A stretch of DNA of 64,000 nt from Glaciihabitans sp. (lineage in GTDB: Bacteria > Actinomycetota > Actinomycetes > Actinomycetales > Microbacteriaceae), in NCBI GenBank assembly GCA_025463785.1, contig JAODBD010000011.1:220045-284044 (forward strand), read 5' to 3'. The translations under genes were made by a program, and so were the position numbers. Shown piece by piece: positions 43,526-52,065 of the stretch. Every line of letters starts with the position of its first letter. Position 1 is the first letter of the stretch. Under the pieces are notes generated by a model. That model was not told where the DNA came from, made no database searches, and worked only from the letters and a program-made list of their open reading frames with translations.

Positions 43526-43986
43526 TGGCACGAGAGCTCATCGTCGAGGCCGACGGCGGGTCGCGCGGCAATCCGGGCATCTCGGGCGGCGGTTCGATCG
43601 TGATCGACGCGGCGACCGGCGAAATTCTTGCCGAGATCGGAACCTACACGGGCATCGCATCCAACAATGTCGCCGAGTATACGGGCATGATTTCCGGCAT
43701 CCGAAAGGCGCTCGAAATCGACCCGAACGCCAACCTTCACGTGCGCATGGACTCGAAGCTCGTCGTCGAGCAGATGAGCGGCCGCTGGAAGATCAAGCAT
43801 CCCGCGATGGCAGACCTTGCCGCCGAGGCCCGACGGCTCCTGACCGGCACTCCCGTCAGCTTCGAGTGGATGCCGCGGGCCGACAACTCTCGTGCCGACA
43901 AGATTGCGAACGAGGTCATGGACAAGAAGCTGTCGTTCGTGCGCGGGCCAGCCGGGCACGAGAAGCGAAGCGTTCGATTCGAATAG
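43525..43986 (+). CDS. rnhA: ribonuclease HI family protein
   Basis: 153 aa from the ATG at 43525, which overlaps the previous stop codon (TGATG). The RNase H active-site acids are present: Asp10 in EADGGSRGNPG, Glu in SNNVAEYTGM, Asp in VRMDSKLVVEQM, and Asp in RADKIANEVMD. It degrades the RNA of RNA-DNA hybrids. Some actinobacterial homologues are fused to an acid phosphatase domain; this one is the RNase H domain alone. Confidence 0.93.
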   Translation: MARELIVEADGGSRGNPGISGGGSIVIDAATGEILAEIGTYTGIASNNVAEYTGMISGIRKALEIDPNANLHVRMDSKLVVEQMSGRWKIKHPAMADLAAEARRLLTGTPVSFEWMPRADNSRADKIANEVMDKKLSFVRGPAGHEKRSVRFE

Positions 43987-44014
43987 CTCTCCCCGTCGAG
44001 TAGCCTTAGGGCTG

Positions 44015-44390
44015 CAAACGGGTCGACGAGACGGTCGCGTTGTTTCCTTCGGGAGGCACCGAGGAACGTCCGGGCTCCATAGAGCAGGGCGGTGGGTAAC
44101 ACCCACCCGGAGCAATCCGCGAGAAAGTGCAACAGAAAGCAGACCGCCAGGGGCATTCGTGCCTCGGGTAAGGGTGAAACGGTGGTGTAAGAGACCACCA
44201 GCAGCCCGAGTGATCGGGCTGGCTGGGTAAACCTCGCCCGGAGCAAGGTCAGACAGGAAGCGTTACGGGCTGCTCGCCCAGTTTCCGGGTAGACCGCTAG
44301 AGGTGTGCGGCAACGTACATCGTAGATAGATGGCCGTCGATGGCACCTTCGGGTGCCGGGACAGAACCCGGCGTACGGTCGGCCCGTTTG
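44015..44390 (+). ncRNA. rnpB: RNase P RNA (type A)
   Basis: Conserved blocks are in order: GAGGAACGTCCGGGCTCC (CR-I), AAAGTGCAACAGAAAGCAGA, GGGTAAGGGTGAAACGGTGG, then GTAAGAGACCACCAG, and near the 3' end AGATAGATGGCCGTCG and ACAGAACCCGGCGTAC (CR-V). P1 is closed by AACGGG (44017) and CCCGTT (44383). A -10-like TAGCCT at 44001 lies 11 bp upstream. It matures tRNA 5' ends. The ends are set by P1 and accurate to a few bases. Confidence 0.95.
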
Positions 44391-44467
44391 CCCCGCCCGC
44401 GCCGCGCGCCTCCACTCTCTCCGCCCACGGTCTCACCCGGCAGCCTGCTCTGCTCCCCGCCGACCAG

Positions 44468-44567
44468 CTTTGAAAACTCAGGACACTCGTCGTTCCGAAC
44501 TTAGGTTGCCCCGCTGTTCTGGCCGCTCTGACCGGTTGCATCGGATGAATGTCCTGAGTTTCCAAAC
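44468..44567. repeat. extragenic inverted-repeat element, copy A
   Basis: The left arm CTTTGAAAACTCAGGAC and right arm GTCCTGAGTTTCCAAAC are near-perfect inverted repeats 100 bp end to end. The same arms occur at 51087-51175 and 58216-58315. A further right-arm fragment, GTCCTGAGTTTGC, lies at 44594. It sits between rnpB and the VIT1 gene. Confidence 0.85.
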
Positions 44568-44643
44568 GGGGAAACGTCGGTCGCCCGGGCCGGTGTCCTG
44601 AGTTTGCGATTGTGCGGCGGACGGCCTCACGAGGCGCGAAAGG

Positions 44644-45381
44644 CTAGACGAGGCCGGATGCGCCCAGCAGGTGACCGATGATGTATGTGGCAGCGAGTGC
44701 CAGCGCCCCTCCGACGATGACGCGGATGGTCGCTTGGAGCACTGGGCTGCCGCCGATTCGCGCACTCGTGGCTCCTGTCAACGCCAGCGCGACCAGCACG
44801 GCTGCAAAGGTCACTGGAATCCGCGTCGACGACGGCAACAACAGGATCGCAAGCAGCGGTAGCACGCCGCCGATGGTGAAAGCGACCGCAGAGGCGAGTG
44901 CGGCGTGCCAGGGGCTGGCCACATCATCCTCGTCAATGTGAAGCTTCGCCTCGAGGTGAGCGCCAAGGGCGTCCTTCTCGGTTAACTCTTCGGCAACCTG
45001 GCGCGCGGTCTCCGGACTGAGCCCCTTCGCCTCGTAGAGGGTCGCGAGTTGCGCGAGCTCGGCATCCGGCTCGTCGCGTAGCGCAATGCGCTCCTTCGCG
45101 ATGAGTGTGCGCTGGGTGTCACGTTGGCTGCTGACCGACACGTACTCGCCGAGCGCCATCGAAATTGCCCCACCGACGAGCCCGGCAAGCCCGGCCGTCA
45201 GGATCGGGGCCGTACTGGATGTCGCCCCAGCGACACCGACAACGATGGCCGCAACAGAGACGATGCCGTCATTCGCGCCCAGCACTCCGGCGCGTAACCA
45301 GTTGAGGCGGCTGGCAAGCCCTTCCGTTCGTGCCTCGCGGCGCGCGCGGAGCCCAGGTATCAGGTCGCCGATCAAGCTCAT
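44644..45381 (-). CDS. VIT1/CCC1-family transporter
   Basis: 245 aa with five transmembrane helices. LRAGVLGANDGIVSVAAIVV in the first helix, with GAISMALGEYVSVSSQRD after the second, is the vacuolar iron transporter signature. A cytoplasmic helical domain with acidic metal-binding positions follows (residues 95-155, e.g. ALRDEPDAELAQLATLYEAK), then three helices. In plants and yeast it exports Fe2+ or Mn2+ from the cytosol; metal detoxification is a reasonable inference here. It is monocistronic. Confidence 0.92.
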   Translation of the reverse strand: MSLIGDLIPGLRARREARTEGLASRLNWLRAGVLGANDGIVSVAAIVVGVAGATSSTAPILTAGLAGLVGGAISMALGEYVSVSSQRDTQRTLIAKERIALRDEPDAELAQLATLYEAKGLSPETARQVAEELTEKDALGAHLEAKLHIDEDDVASPWHAALASAVAFTIGGVLPLLAILLLPSSTRIPVTFAAVLVALALTGATSARIGGSPVLQATIRVIVGGALALAATYIIGHLLGASGLV

Positions 45382-45432
45382 TGCCCCAGCAAAGCACTCC
45401 GGTAGTCAACTTTCCAGCAAGGATAGGCGACC

Positions 45433-46113
45433 CTATTCAGCACCGGACACGAAGCGATATCCCATCCCGGCCTCAGTGAGGAGGTAGCGCGGAGCCGACG
45501 GCACCGGCTCGAGTTTCTTGCGCAACTGCGCAAGGTAAAGGCGCAAATAGCCGGTGTCCGTCGTGTACTGCGGCCCCCAGACATCATGCATAAGGGTTTC
45601 GCGCGTCACCAGCCGATCGTGATTGTGGAGCAGCACGTCGAGCAGGCGCCACTCAGTCGGGGTGAGGCGGACGGGCACTCCGGCGCGCGTGACGACGCGG
45701 GCTGCCAGATCGACGGTGACGTCGCCAAAGGTGACGATCGGCGCATCCGTCGCTGCGGGTGTACGACGGGACAGCGCGCGAATGCGAGCCAACAATTCGT
45801 CGGCCGCGAACGGCTTTGTCACGTAGTCGTCGGCCCCGGCATCGAGCGCATCGACCTTGTCGAATGACTCGCTGCGACCGGACACCACCAGGATCGGTAT
45901 CTCAGTCCAGCCCCGCAGGGCTTCGATGACTTCGATGCCGGTGAGGCCCGGCATCCCGAGGTCGAGAACAATGAGGTCGGGGTGCTGATCGATCGCGGCG
46001 GCGAGCGCGGCTTTGCCATCGGGCGCAGTAACGACGTCGTAGCCACGCGCCGACAGTGTGATGCGAAGCGCGCGCAGGATCTGCGGGTCGTCATCCGCAA
46101 TTAGTATCTTCAT
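45433..46113 (-). CDS. kdpE: KdpE-type response regulator
   Basis: 226 aa, OmpR/PhoB class. The receiver has the acidic pair ADDDPQ, the phospho-acceptor Asp in LIVLDLGMPG and the Lys in YVTKPFAADEL. The C-terminal winged helix includes VRLTPTEWRLLDVLL and VWGPQYTTDTGYLRLYLAQL. It overlaps kdpD by 4 bp. The classical target, kdpFABC, is not in the window, so it may act in trans or control other genes. Confidence 0.93.
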   Translation of the reverse strand: MKILIADDDPQILRALRITLSARGYDVVTAPDGKAALAAAIDQHPDLIVLDLGMPGLTGIEVIEALRGWTEIPILVVSGRSESFDKVDALDAGADDYVTKPFAADELLARIRALSRRTPAATDAPIVTFGDVTVDLAARVVTRAGVPVRLTPTEWRLLDVLLHNHDRLVTRETLMHDVWGPQYTTDTGYLRLYLAQLRKKLEPVPSAPRYLLTEAGMGYRFVSGAE

Positions 46114-48587
46114 TTCGCCGCCGACAGCTCGACCATCATGGTGAGGCCTCCACCCGGGGTCTCCTCTGCACTAAGCGTGCCATCCATTGCTTCTACGAAG
46201 CCTTTGGCGAGTGCGAGGCCGAGACCGACGCCAGCAGTGTTGTTGGTGTCGCCCAGCCTCTGGAACGGCAAGAATACTTCGTCTCGTCGTGAATTGGGGA
46301 TGCCTGGACCGGCGTCGATCACCCGCAACTGCACTCGGCCGCCGAACTCACTCGAGGAAAGCACGGGCGCGGCTCCGCTCGGCGCGAACCGCAGGGCGTT
46401 TGCGAGCAGGTTCACGAGCACTCGCTTGAGCAGGACCGCGTCGGCCGTGACCGAGCTGGTTTCACCAAGTTCGAGAGCAACGGCGCCGGGTGTCAGCCGC
46501 AGCTCGTCGAGGACGTCTCCGACGACCTCTTCGATCGAGACCGGCTCAAGTGTTACGCCGAGCACGCCAGCCTGCAGCCTGCTGGCATCGAGCAGATCAG
46601 TTACGAGGTCTGCCAGCGAAGCGAGGCTCTCATCTGCAGTCTCGAGCAGTTCGGCGCGATCGCTCTTCGATAGTGTGACCTCCTTCGACCGCAGCGACGT
46701 GACCGCGGCGGTCGCGGCCGCCAGCGGACGGCGCAGGTCATGCCCGACTGCCGCGAGCAGGGCACTCCGAAGGCGATCCGCTGCCGCAATCGGGCGCATT
46801 CCCTCGGCCTCGGCGGCGAGTCTGCGCCGATCGAGTGCAGACTCGAGTTGCGACACGAATGCGCCGAGGATCCTGCGGTCGGATGCTGCGAGCGGCTTCC
46901 CGACGAGCACAAGCTTTGCCGCCTGGCCGAGTTCGATTTCGGAGTGCTCGTCCGTCGGGTCGGCGGACGCCTCGTCAACGGCGGCATAGATGACCTGGCC
47001 ATCCTCCTCGAGGGCGACTCGTGTCATCCCGAATGCCTCGCGCAGGCGCCCGATGAGCGCCTCGATCGCGTCCGTGCCGCTGATGACGCTGCTCGCAACG
47101 CTCGCAAGTACTTCAGCCTCGGCAGCCGACCGCGTGGCGGCGCGTGATCTTCGTGCGGCCTGATCCACGACAACGCTCACGAGAGTAGCAACGATCAGGA
47201 AGATGAGCAGGGCCAGCAAATGCGAGGGCTGGGTAATCCGAATTGTGTACAACGGGCTGACGAAGAAGAAGTCCAGGAAGAACGCAGCGCCAAAGGCAGC
47301 GATGAGGGCGGGCCAGATTCCGCCCACCAGCGCGACGATGACGACGAAGAGCTGATAGGCGAGCACATCGCTCGGGATCGAATTCGAGCTCCGCAGGAGG
47401 ATGAGTGGCCAGGTGATCAACGGCAGCCCGACGACCGTCAACAGGAGGCCGATCACCCGCCGTCGCAGCGACAGCGCCCCGCCGATAGCAGGCAGTCGAC
47501 GTTTGCCCGCCTGAGCATGAGACACGATATGCACGTCGATATCACCGGCGAGTCGAATGACGCTGGACCCGATCCCAGCGCCGCCGAGGAGTGACTCCAA
47601 CCGGCTTCGCCTGCTCACGCCAATCACGAGTTGGGTCGCGTTGACGCCCCTGGCAAACTCGACAAGCGCAACCGGGACGCCGTCAGCAACGACCTGGTGG
47701 AAGCTGCCGCCGAGCGTCTCCGTGAGTGCACGCTGGCTCTGGATGGCGCCCGGTGACGAGTCGACGAGTCCGTCCGCGCTGGTCACGTGCACTGCGAAGA
47801 GTTGTCCGCCTCCCGATCGTGCGGCAATCCTGGCGCCACGTCGGAGCAGAGTTTCGCCTTCCGGTCCTCCCGTGAGAGCTACGACGACACGTTCGCGCGC
47901 CTCCCACGGAGCGTCGATGCCTTTCTCGACCCGGTAGGCCTGGAGGGCGACGTCGACTTCATCGGCGAGCCACAGCAACGCGAGTTCGCGCAGCGCGGTC
48001 AGGTTACCCAGGCGGAAGTAATTGCTGAGGGCGGCATCCACTCGCGCGGCCGGGTAGACAAGACCCTCGTCCAGGCGGTCGCGGAGTGCCTCCGGCGCCA
48101 GATCGATCAGCTCGATCTGGTCTGCATGGCGCAGCACAGCATCCGGGATCGTTTCGCGCTGAGGAACGCCGGTGATCTGCCTCACGACGTCATTGAGTGA
48201 CTCGATGTGCTGGATGTTGACGGTGGAGATCACGTCGATGCCGGCATCCAGAATCGCGTCGACATCCTGCCAGCGTTTTGCGTTGGCTGAGCCGGGCGCG
48301 TTCGTGTGTGCGAGTTCGTCTACGAGCGCAATGTTCGGTTTGCGGGCGAGTACCCCTGGAACGTCGAGTTCGTCGAGGGCGACACCGCGGTGAGTTACCC
48401 GGTGACGGGGGAGTACCTCGAACCCGTCGACAAGCCCCGCGATGACTGCTCTGCCGTGCGTTTCAACGACGGCGATGACGATGTCTCTGCCCCCATCGGC
48501 GAGACGGCGGCCCTCCTCCAGCATCGCGAAAGTCTTACCGACGCCGGGCGCAGCGCCGAGCATGACCCGAAGTCGTCCTCGCGCCAC
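46110..48587 (-). CDS. kdpD: KdpD-type sensor histidine kinase
   Basis: 825 aa from the GTG at 48587, chosen for the AAGGAGG site upstream and because KdpD starts just before VARGRLRVMLGAAPGVGKT (Walker A). The order is standard: N-terminal KdpD domain, universal-stress-protein-like domain (240-360), four-helix DUF4118 membrane segment (about 390-500), GAF-like region, HisKA with His in VGHDLRRPLAAA, and HATPase (VNLLANALRFAPSG, GLGLALAKGF). It senses K+ or turgor in known systems. Translationally linked to a small ORF and ppgK upstream. Confidence 0.94.
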   Translation of the reverse strand: MARGRLRVMLGAAPGVGKTFAMLEEGRRLADGGRDIVIAVVETHGRAVIAGLVDGFEVLPRHRVTHRGVALDELDVPGVLARKPNIALVDELAHTNAPGSANAKRWQDVDAILDAGIDVISTVNIQHIESLNDVVRQITGVPQRETIPDAVLRHADQIELIDLAPEALRDRLDEGLVYPAARVDAALSNYFRLGNLTALRELALLWLADEVDVALQAYRVEKGIDAPWEARERVVVALTGGPEGETLLRRGARIAARSGGGQLFAVHVTSADGLVDSSPGAIQSQRALTETLGGSFHQVVADGVPVALVEFARGVNATQLVIGVSRRSRLESLLGGAGIGSSVIRLAGDIDVHIVSHAQAGKRRLPAIGGALSLRRRVIGLLLTVVGLPLITWPLILLRSSNSIPSDVLAYQLFVVIVALVGGIWPALIAAFGAAFFLDFFFVSPLYTIRITQPSHLLALLIFLIVATLVSVVVDQAARRSRAATRSAAEAEVLASVASSVISGTDAIEALIGRLREAFGMTRVALEEDGQVIYAAVDEASADPTDEHSEIELGQAAKLVLVGKPLAASDRRILGAFVSQLESALDRRRLAAEAEGMRPIAAADRLRSALLAAVGHDLRRPLAAATAAVTSLRSKEVTLSKSDRAELLETADESLASLADLVTDLLDASRLQAGVLGVTLEPVSIEEVVGDVLDELRLTPGAVALELGETSSVTADAVLLKRVLVNLLANALRFAPSGAAPVLSSSEFGGRVQLRVIDAGPGIPNSRRDEVFLPFQRLGDTNNTAGVGLGLALAKGFVEAMDGTLSAEETPGGGLTMMVELSAAK

Positions 48588-48588
48588 G

Positions 48589-48756
48589 TCATCCTCCTTC
48601 GCGATCGGGGCCGTAGCGGATCGCCAACGTGCAAGTCGTGCCGCTCGCCCAGCCGTTCTCGACCCAGGTGTGAACGTATTCAACTCCGTGTTCCCGCAGG
48701 TACTGCACCGGGATGGACTGCAGCAGTCGCGTCGTGCGCAACTCGACCGCGTTCAC
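48589..48756 (-). CDS. 55-aa protein encoded between ppgK and kdpD
   Basis: A GTG overlaps the ppgK stop codon (GTGA) and opens a 55-codon frame that ends one base before the kdpD GTG, with the kdpD ribosome site inside its last codons. The sequence (TTRLLQSIPVQYLREHGVEY, VENGWASGTTCTLAIRYGP) looks like real protein with Trp, Tyr and Cys. I recognise no family. Overlap on both sides suggests it is translated as part of a ppgK-sORF-kdpD-kdpE operon. Confidence 0.6.
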   Translation of the reverse strand: MNAVELRTTRLLQSIPVQYLREHGVEYVHTWVENGWASGTTCTLAIRYGPDREGG

Positions 48757-49535
48757 TCGACGGCCTTCGCCGGGCCCTCACCTGCCGCGGTGGTGTCCTT
48801 GACGGCAAGTGCCGCAGCACCGAGAATCCCCGCATTGTTTCGCAGGGCAGCCGGCACGATTGGGGCTCGCAGTGTGAGCAGCGGTAGGAATTCCTCATAC
48901 GACTTGGACACGCCACCACCGACGATGAGCAGGTCCGGCGAGAACAGGGCTTCGAGCACTTCGTAATAGCGCTGAAGTCGCTTCGCCCAGCCCTTGTAGC
49001 TGAGCCGCGCGCGTTCCTTGGCCGCATAGGACGCGCGGCGTTCGGCATCCTTGCCGTCGACCTCGATATGACCGAGTTCGGCGTTGGGGATGAGCACCCC
49101 GTCGTAGATGAGGGCGCTACCGATGCCTGTTCCGAGAGTGGTCAGGATGACGAGGCCGGCCACATCCTTTGCGGCGCCGTATCGCACCTCGGCTACGCCA
49201 GCGGCATCCGCATCATTGACGAATCGGATGTCGCGCTCAAGCGCCTTCTCGAACAGTTTCTCGGCCTCGAGCCCGATCCACTTCTTCGAGACGTTTGCGG
49301 CGGACATCGTCTTGCCGTGGATCACGACGGCCGGGAAACACACCCCGACCGGAATGTCCGCGTCGACCTTCAGCTGATCGATGATCTCGATCACGGTGTT
49401 CACGATGTCATCCGGCTCGCCGCCGCCTGGCGTCGGAAGTTTGATGCGTTCGCTGATGAGCTCGCCCGTCGCGGAGTCGACCAGAGCACCCTTGATACCC
49501 GTACCGCCGATGTCGATGCCAACTGCTTTAGCCAT
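48753..49535 (-). CDS. ppgK: polyphosphate glucokinase
   Basis: 260 aa ROK-family kinase. The phosphate-binding loop GIDIGGTGIKGALVDSATG is at the start, the catalytic Asp is in FVNDADAAGVAE near 110, and LTTLGTGIGSALIYDG near 135 is the second phosphate loop. It phosphorylates glucose using polyphosphate or ATP, typical of actinobacteria. The ROK CXCGXXGC zinc motif is absent, as is usual for PPGK. Its stop codon overlaps the start of the small ORF leading into kdpD, an unusual partner. Confidence 0.93.
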   Translation of the reverse strand: MAKAVGIDIGGTGIKGALVDSATGELISERIKLPTPGGGEPDDIVNTVIEIIDQLKVDADIPVGVCFPAVVIHGKTMSAANVSKKWIGLEAEKLFEKALERDIRFVNDADAAGVAEVRYGAAKDVAGLVILTTLGTGIGSALIYDGVLIPNAELGHIEVDGKDAERRASYAAKERARLSYKGWAKRLQRYYEVLEALFSPDLLIVGGGVSKSYEEFLPLLTLRAPIVPAALRNNAGILGAAALAVKDTTAAGEGPAKAVE

Positions 49536-49571
49536 GCGGTCGTCCTTTGGTCGTGAATCGAGGTCGGTGCG

Positions 49572-50441
49572 TCAGGGGAGCGTCAGGATGTCCGCGCCGC
49601 GCTCGGTCACCACGAGGGTGTGTTCGAACTGTGCGGTGATGCTTTTGTCCCGAGTGGTGACGGTCCAGTCGTCTGCCCAGAGGTCCCAGGCGTAACCGCC
49701 GCTGAGCGTCAACATGGGCTCGATAGTGAAGACCATGCCGACCTCCATGATGTCGTTGAAACGGGGTGCGGCGTCGTAGTGCGGAATGATGAGACCGGAA
49801 TGGAACGCCTCGCCAACGCCGTGGCCCGTGAAGTCCCGCACGACCCCGTAGCCGAATCGTTTGGCGTACGACTCGATGGCGCGCCCGATGACATTGACCT
49901 CGCGGCCGGGCGCGACCGCCTTGATGCCGCGATTGAGTGCTTCGCGGGTTCGGTGGATTAGGTCGACGGCGTCCTGGCTGGCGTTGCCCGCGATGAACGT
50001 CTTGTTGAGGTCGCCGTGTACGCCGTTCTTGAACGCGGTGACGTCGATGTTCACAATGTCGCCGTCTTCGATGACCGTGTCATCCGGGATCCCGTGGCAC
50101 ACCACTTCATTGATGGAGGTGCAGCAGGATTTCGGGTAGCCGCGATAGCCGAGAGTCGATGGGTATGCGCCTCTCTCGATCATGTAGGCGTGCGCGATGC
50201 CGTCAAGTTCGTCCGTCGTGATCCCCGGACGGATGGCGGCACCAACCGCCTCGACGGCACCGGCTGCAATCCTGCCGGACTCGCGAATCAGCTCGACCTG
50301 CTGCGCTGAGTAGATGTTGTCACCCGTGTACTCGCGCGGACCCGCGCGACCGACATACTCGGGCCGTGGGATGCTGGACGGCACCTTGCGCGCGGGCGAG
50401 ATTACCCCGGCGACGAGGTAACCGCTGGAATCCCGAGGCAT
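49572..50441 (-). CDS. map: methionine aminopeptidase, type I
   Basis: 289 aa with the actinobacterial N-terminal extension (ISPARKVPSSIPRPEYVG). Metal ligands of the pita-bread fold are visible: the Asp pair in NIDVTAFKNGVHGDLNKTF, His in RDFTGHGVGEAFHSG, Glu in VFTIEPML, and Glu near the C-terminal QFEHTLVV. It removes initiator Met from nascent proteins. The start follows a -10-like TAAATT by 7 nt. It is divergent from the small SPOR-like gene. Confidence 0.95.
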   Translation of the reverse strand: MPRDSSGYLVAGVISPARKVPSSIPRPEYVGRAGPREYTGDNIYSAQQVELIRESGRIAAGAVEAVGAAIRPGITTDELDGIAHAYMIERGAYPSTLGYRGYPKSCCTSINEVVCHGIPDDTVIEDGDIVNIDVTAFKNGVHGDLNKTFIAGNASQDAVDLIHRTREALNRGIKAVAPGREVNVIGRAIESYAKRFGYGVVRDFTGHGVGEAFHSGLIIPHYDAAPRFNDIMEVGMVFTIEPMLTLSGGYAWDLWADDWTVTTRDKSITAQFEHTLVVTERGADILTLP

Positions 50442-50475
50442 AAGATCAAATTTATCTTGTCTGAGGGAGTAAACG

Positions 50476-50646
50476 GTGACCGAGTGGTTTTACAACATCA
50501 AGACTGGCGAAGTCGAAGAGGGCAGGCAGTCGCTCGCAAGTGAGTTGGACGGCCCCTTTGCTACTCGCGAGGAGGCCGCACGCGCACCCGAGGTGATCGC
50601 AGAGCGTTCTCGCAAGTGGGCCGAGGAGGACGCCGCGGGCGACTAG
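50476..50646 (+). CDS. 56-aa conserved small protein (SPOR-like)
   Basis: A GTG at 50476 with GAGGGAG 7 nt upstream opens 56 codons: TEWFYNIKTGEVEEGRQS, then ELDGPFATREEAARAPEVIA, then ERSRKWAEEDAAGD. The GPFATREEA pattern matches the short actinobacterial proteins usually annotated as SPOR-domain-containing, found near map. It has no signal peptide. Its stop codon overlaps the convergent VOC gene by 4 bp. Confidence 0.8.
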   Translation: MTEWFYNIKTGEVEEGRQSLASELDGPFATREEAARAPEVIAERSRKWAEEDAAGD

Positions 50647-51035
50647 TTGTTGGGCTGGTCGTTCGGGTCGGAGTCGGAGTAACTCACGAGGCCAACGGTG
50701 TTGCCCTCGGAGTCGGTGATAAACGCCATCCACTCGTCTTTGCCTGCCGGCCCGAGCGTGTCATTGCTGTGCTGGAAGATGACGTGCGGCTCAGTGGTGA
50801 TCGCAACGCCACGCTTGCGCAGGCTTTCGACGCTGAATTCGACATCGTCGACTGCCAGGTAGATCAGGCTTGAGGGAGCGACCCGATCGAGTAGCAGACG
50901 TGTTCCGTCGAGGAGAAAGAACGCCAGGCCGGGCGGGTCAAACTTTGCCGCAACCTTCTTGCCGAGCAACTCCTCATAGAACGCAACTGCTCGATCGAGG
51001 TCGGTAACGCGCTGGGCAACTTGAACAAGTTCCAT
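50643..51035 (-). CDS. VOC (glyoxalase-like) family protein
   Basis: 130 aa from the ATG at 51035 (-10-like CAGAAT 6 nt upstream). The paired beta-alpha-beta-beta-beta modules are evident: VQVAQRVTDLDRAVAFYEEL, then YLAVDDVEFSVESLRKRGV and DEWMAFITDSEGNTVGLVSY. Members include glyoxalases, ring-cleavage dioxygenases and antibiotic-binding proteins; the substrate cannot be told. The longer open frame upstream belongs to a repeat element and is not coding. Confidence 0.88.
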   Translation of the reverse strand: MELVQVAQRVTDLDRAVAFYEELLGKKVAAKFDPPGLAFFLLDGTRLLLDRVAPSSLIYLAVDDVEFSVESLRKRGVAITTEPHVIFQHSNDTLGPAGKDEWMAFITDSEGNTVGLVSYSDSDPNDQPNN

Positions 51036-51086
51036 GCCCCCATTCTGCCCGCCGCCGCCGCTCCGTGCCCCTTGCCCCGGCCGACC

Positions 51087-51175
51087 TTTTGGAAATTCAG
51101 GATTCTGGTCGCGCATGCAGCGACGATTCCAGTGTTTCTGCGTGACGGCGTGACGGAACTCCTGAATTTCCAACA
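51087..51175. repeat. extragenic inverted-repeat element, copy B
   Basis: TTTTGGAAATTCAGGATT at the left and ACTCCTGAATTTCCAACA at the right are inverted repeats 89 bp end to end. They match the arms of the elements at 44468 and 58216. G+C-rich complementary flanks (CCGTGCCCCTTGCCCC and GGCACGGGGCAGGGG) extend the potential stem. It lies between the VOC gene and panB. Confidence 0.85.
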
Positions 51176-51237
51176 GGGTGAGGACGGCAGGGCGGGGCGG
51201 CACGGGGCAGGGGCGGGCGGGCAGGCCGCGCGCCGTC

Positions 51238-52056
51238 TTAGTAGGAGTGCTCGGGCCCGGGGTACGCGCCGCTGTCGACGTCATCCCGATAGGCCTTCAC
51301 GGCGTCGGCTAGCGTCTGGCGCAGGTTTGCATACTGCTTCACGAATGACGGGATGCGACCGGTGGTAAAGCCCGCCCAGTCGGTCCAGACGAGCAGCTGA
51401 CCGTCGGTGTGCGGCCCGGCGCCAACGCTGATAGTCGGGATGCGCAGCTCGGCCGTGACCTGCTTCGCGGCGTCAGCGGGCACCATCTCGAGCACGACGG
51501 CAAACGCGCCGGCTTCCTCAACGGCGTGCGCATCCGCGAGCAGCTCTCGCACCTGGTCGCCCCGTCCCTGGATGACGTGGCCGCCGAGACCGTGCTCACT
51601 CTGCGGGGTGAATCCGATGTGGGCCATAACCGGGATGCCCGCCGACACGATGCGACGAATCTGCTCGGACGAACGCACGCCGCCCTCGAGCTTGACTGCG
51701 TGCGCGCCCGTCTCCTTCATGAATCGGAACGCAGTGTGAAGAGCCTCGTCCGGGCCGGTCTCGTATGATCCGAACGGCATGTCGGCGATGACGAATGCAC
51801 GCTTGACGGCACCCGCAACCGCACGGGCAAGCGGGATCAGCTCATCGATCGTGACCGGCAGCGTGGTCTCATACCCGAGAACGTTGTTTGCCGCGGAATC
51901 ACCGACGAGGAGAAAGTCGATGCCGGCCTCATCAAAAATGGATGCCGTAAGCATGTCGTAGCTCGTGAGCCCGGTGATCTTGATCCCGTTTTCCTTCGCG
52001 TTCTGGAAATGACGGGTGCGAACCTTTTTCGGCGCCGAAGCTGCCTGCTCTGCCAT
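51238..52056 (-). CDS. panB: 3-methyl-2-oxobutanoate hydroxymethyltransferase
   Basis: 272 aa. First committed step of pantothenate (CoA) synthesis, using methylene-tetrahydrofolate and ketoisovalerate. [20 protein letters not shown] holds the metal-binding Asp, [14 protein letters not shown] and [17 protein letters not shown] are family blocks, and [15 protein letters not shown] and [19 protein letters not shown] complete the barrel. The ATG lies 6 nt after TAAACT. It is separated by 9 bp from the nadE stop codon. Confidence 0.95.
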   Translation of the reverse strand: MAEQAASAPKKVRTRHFQNAKENGIKITGLTSYDMLTASIFDEAGIDFLLVGDSAANNVLGYETTLPVTIDELIPLARAVAGAVKRAFVIADMPFGSYETGPDEALHTAFRFMKETGAHAVKLEGGVRSSEQIRRIVSAGIPVMAHIGFTPQSEHGLGGHVIQGRGDQVRELLADAHAVEEAGAFAVVLEMVPADAAKQVTAELRIPTISVGAGPHTDGQLLVWTDWAGFTTGRIPSFVKQYANLRQTLADAVKAYRDDVDSGAYPGPEHSY

Positions 52057-52065
52057 GGCGACAGT

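Noticed and set aside
44263..44565. 100-codon minus-strand ORF downstream of rnpB
   Set aside because: Formed by RNase P RNA antisense and the repeat element; no coding signal.
51036..51284. N-terminal extension of the VOC protein
   Set aside because: The extension is translated from the inverted-repeat element; VOC homology starts at the ATG at 51035.
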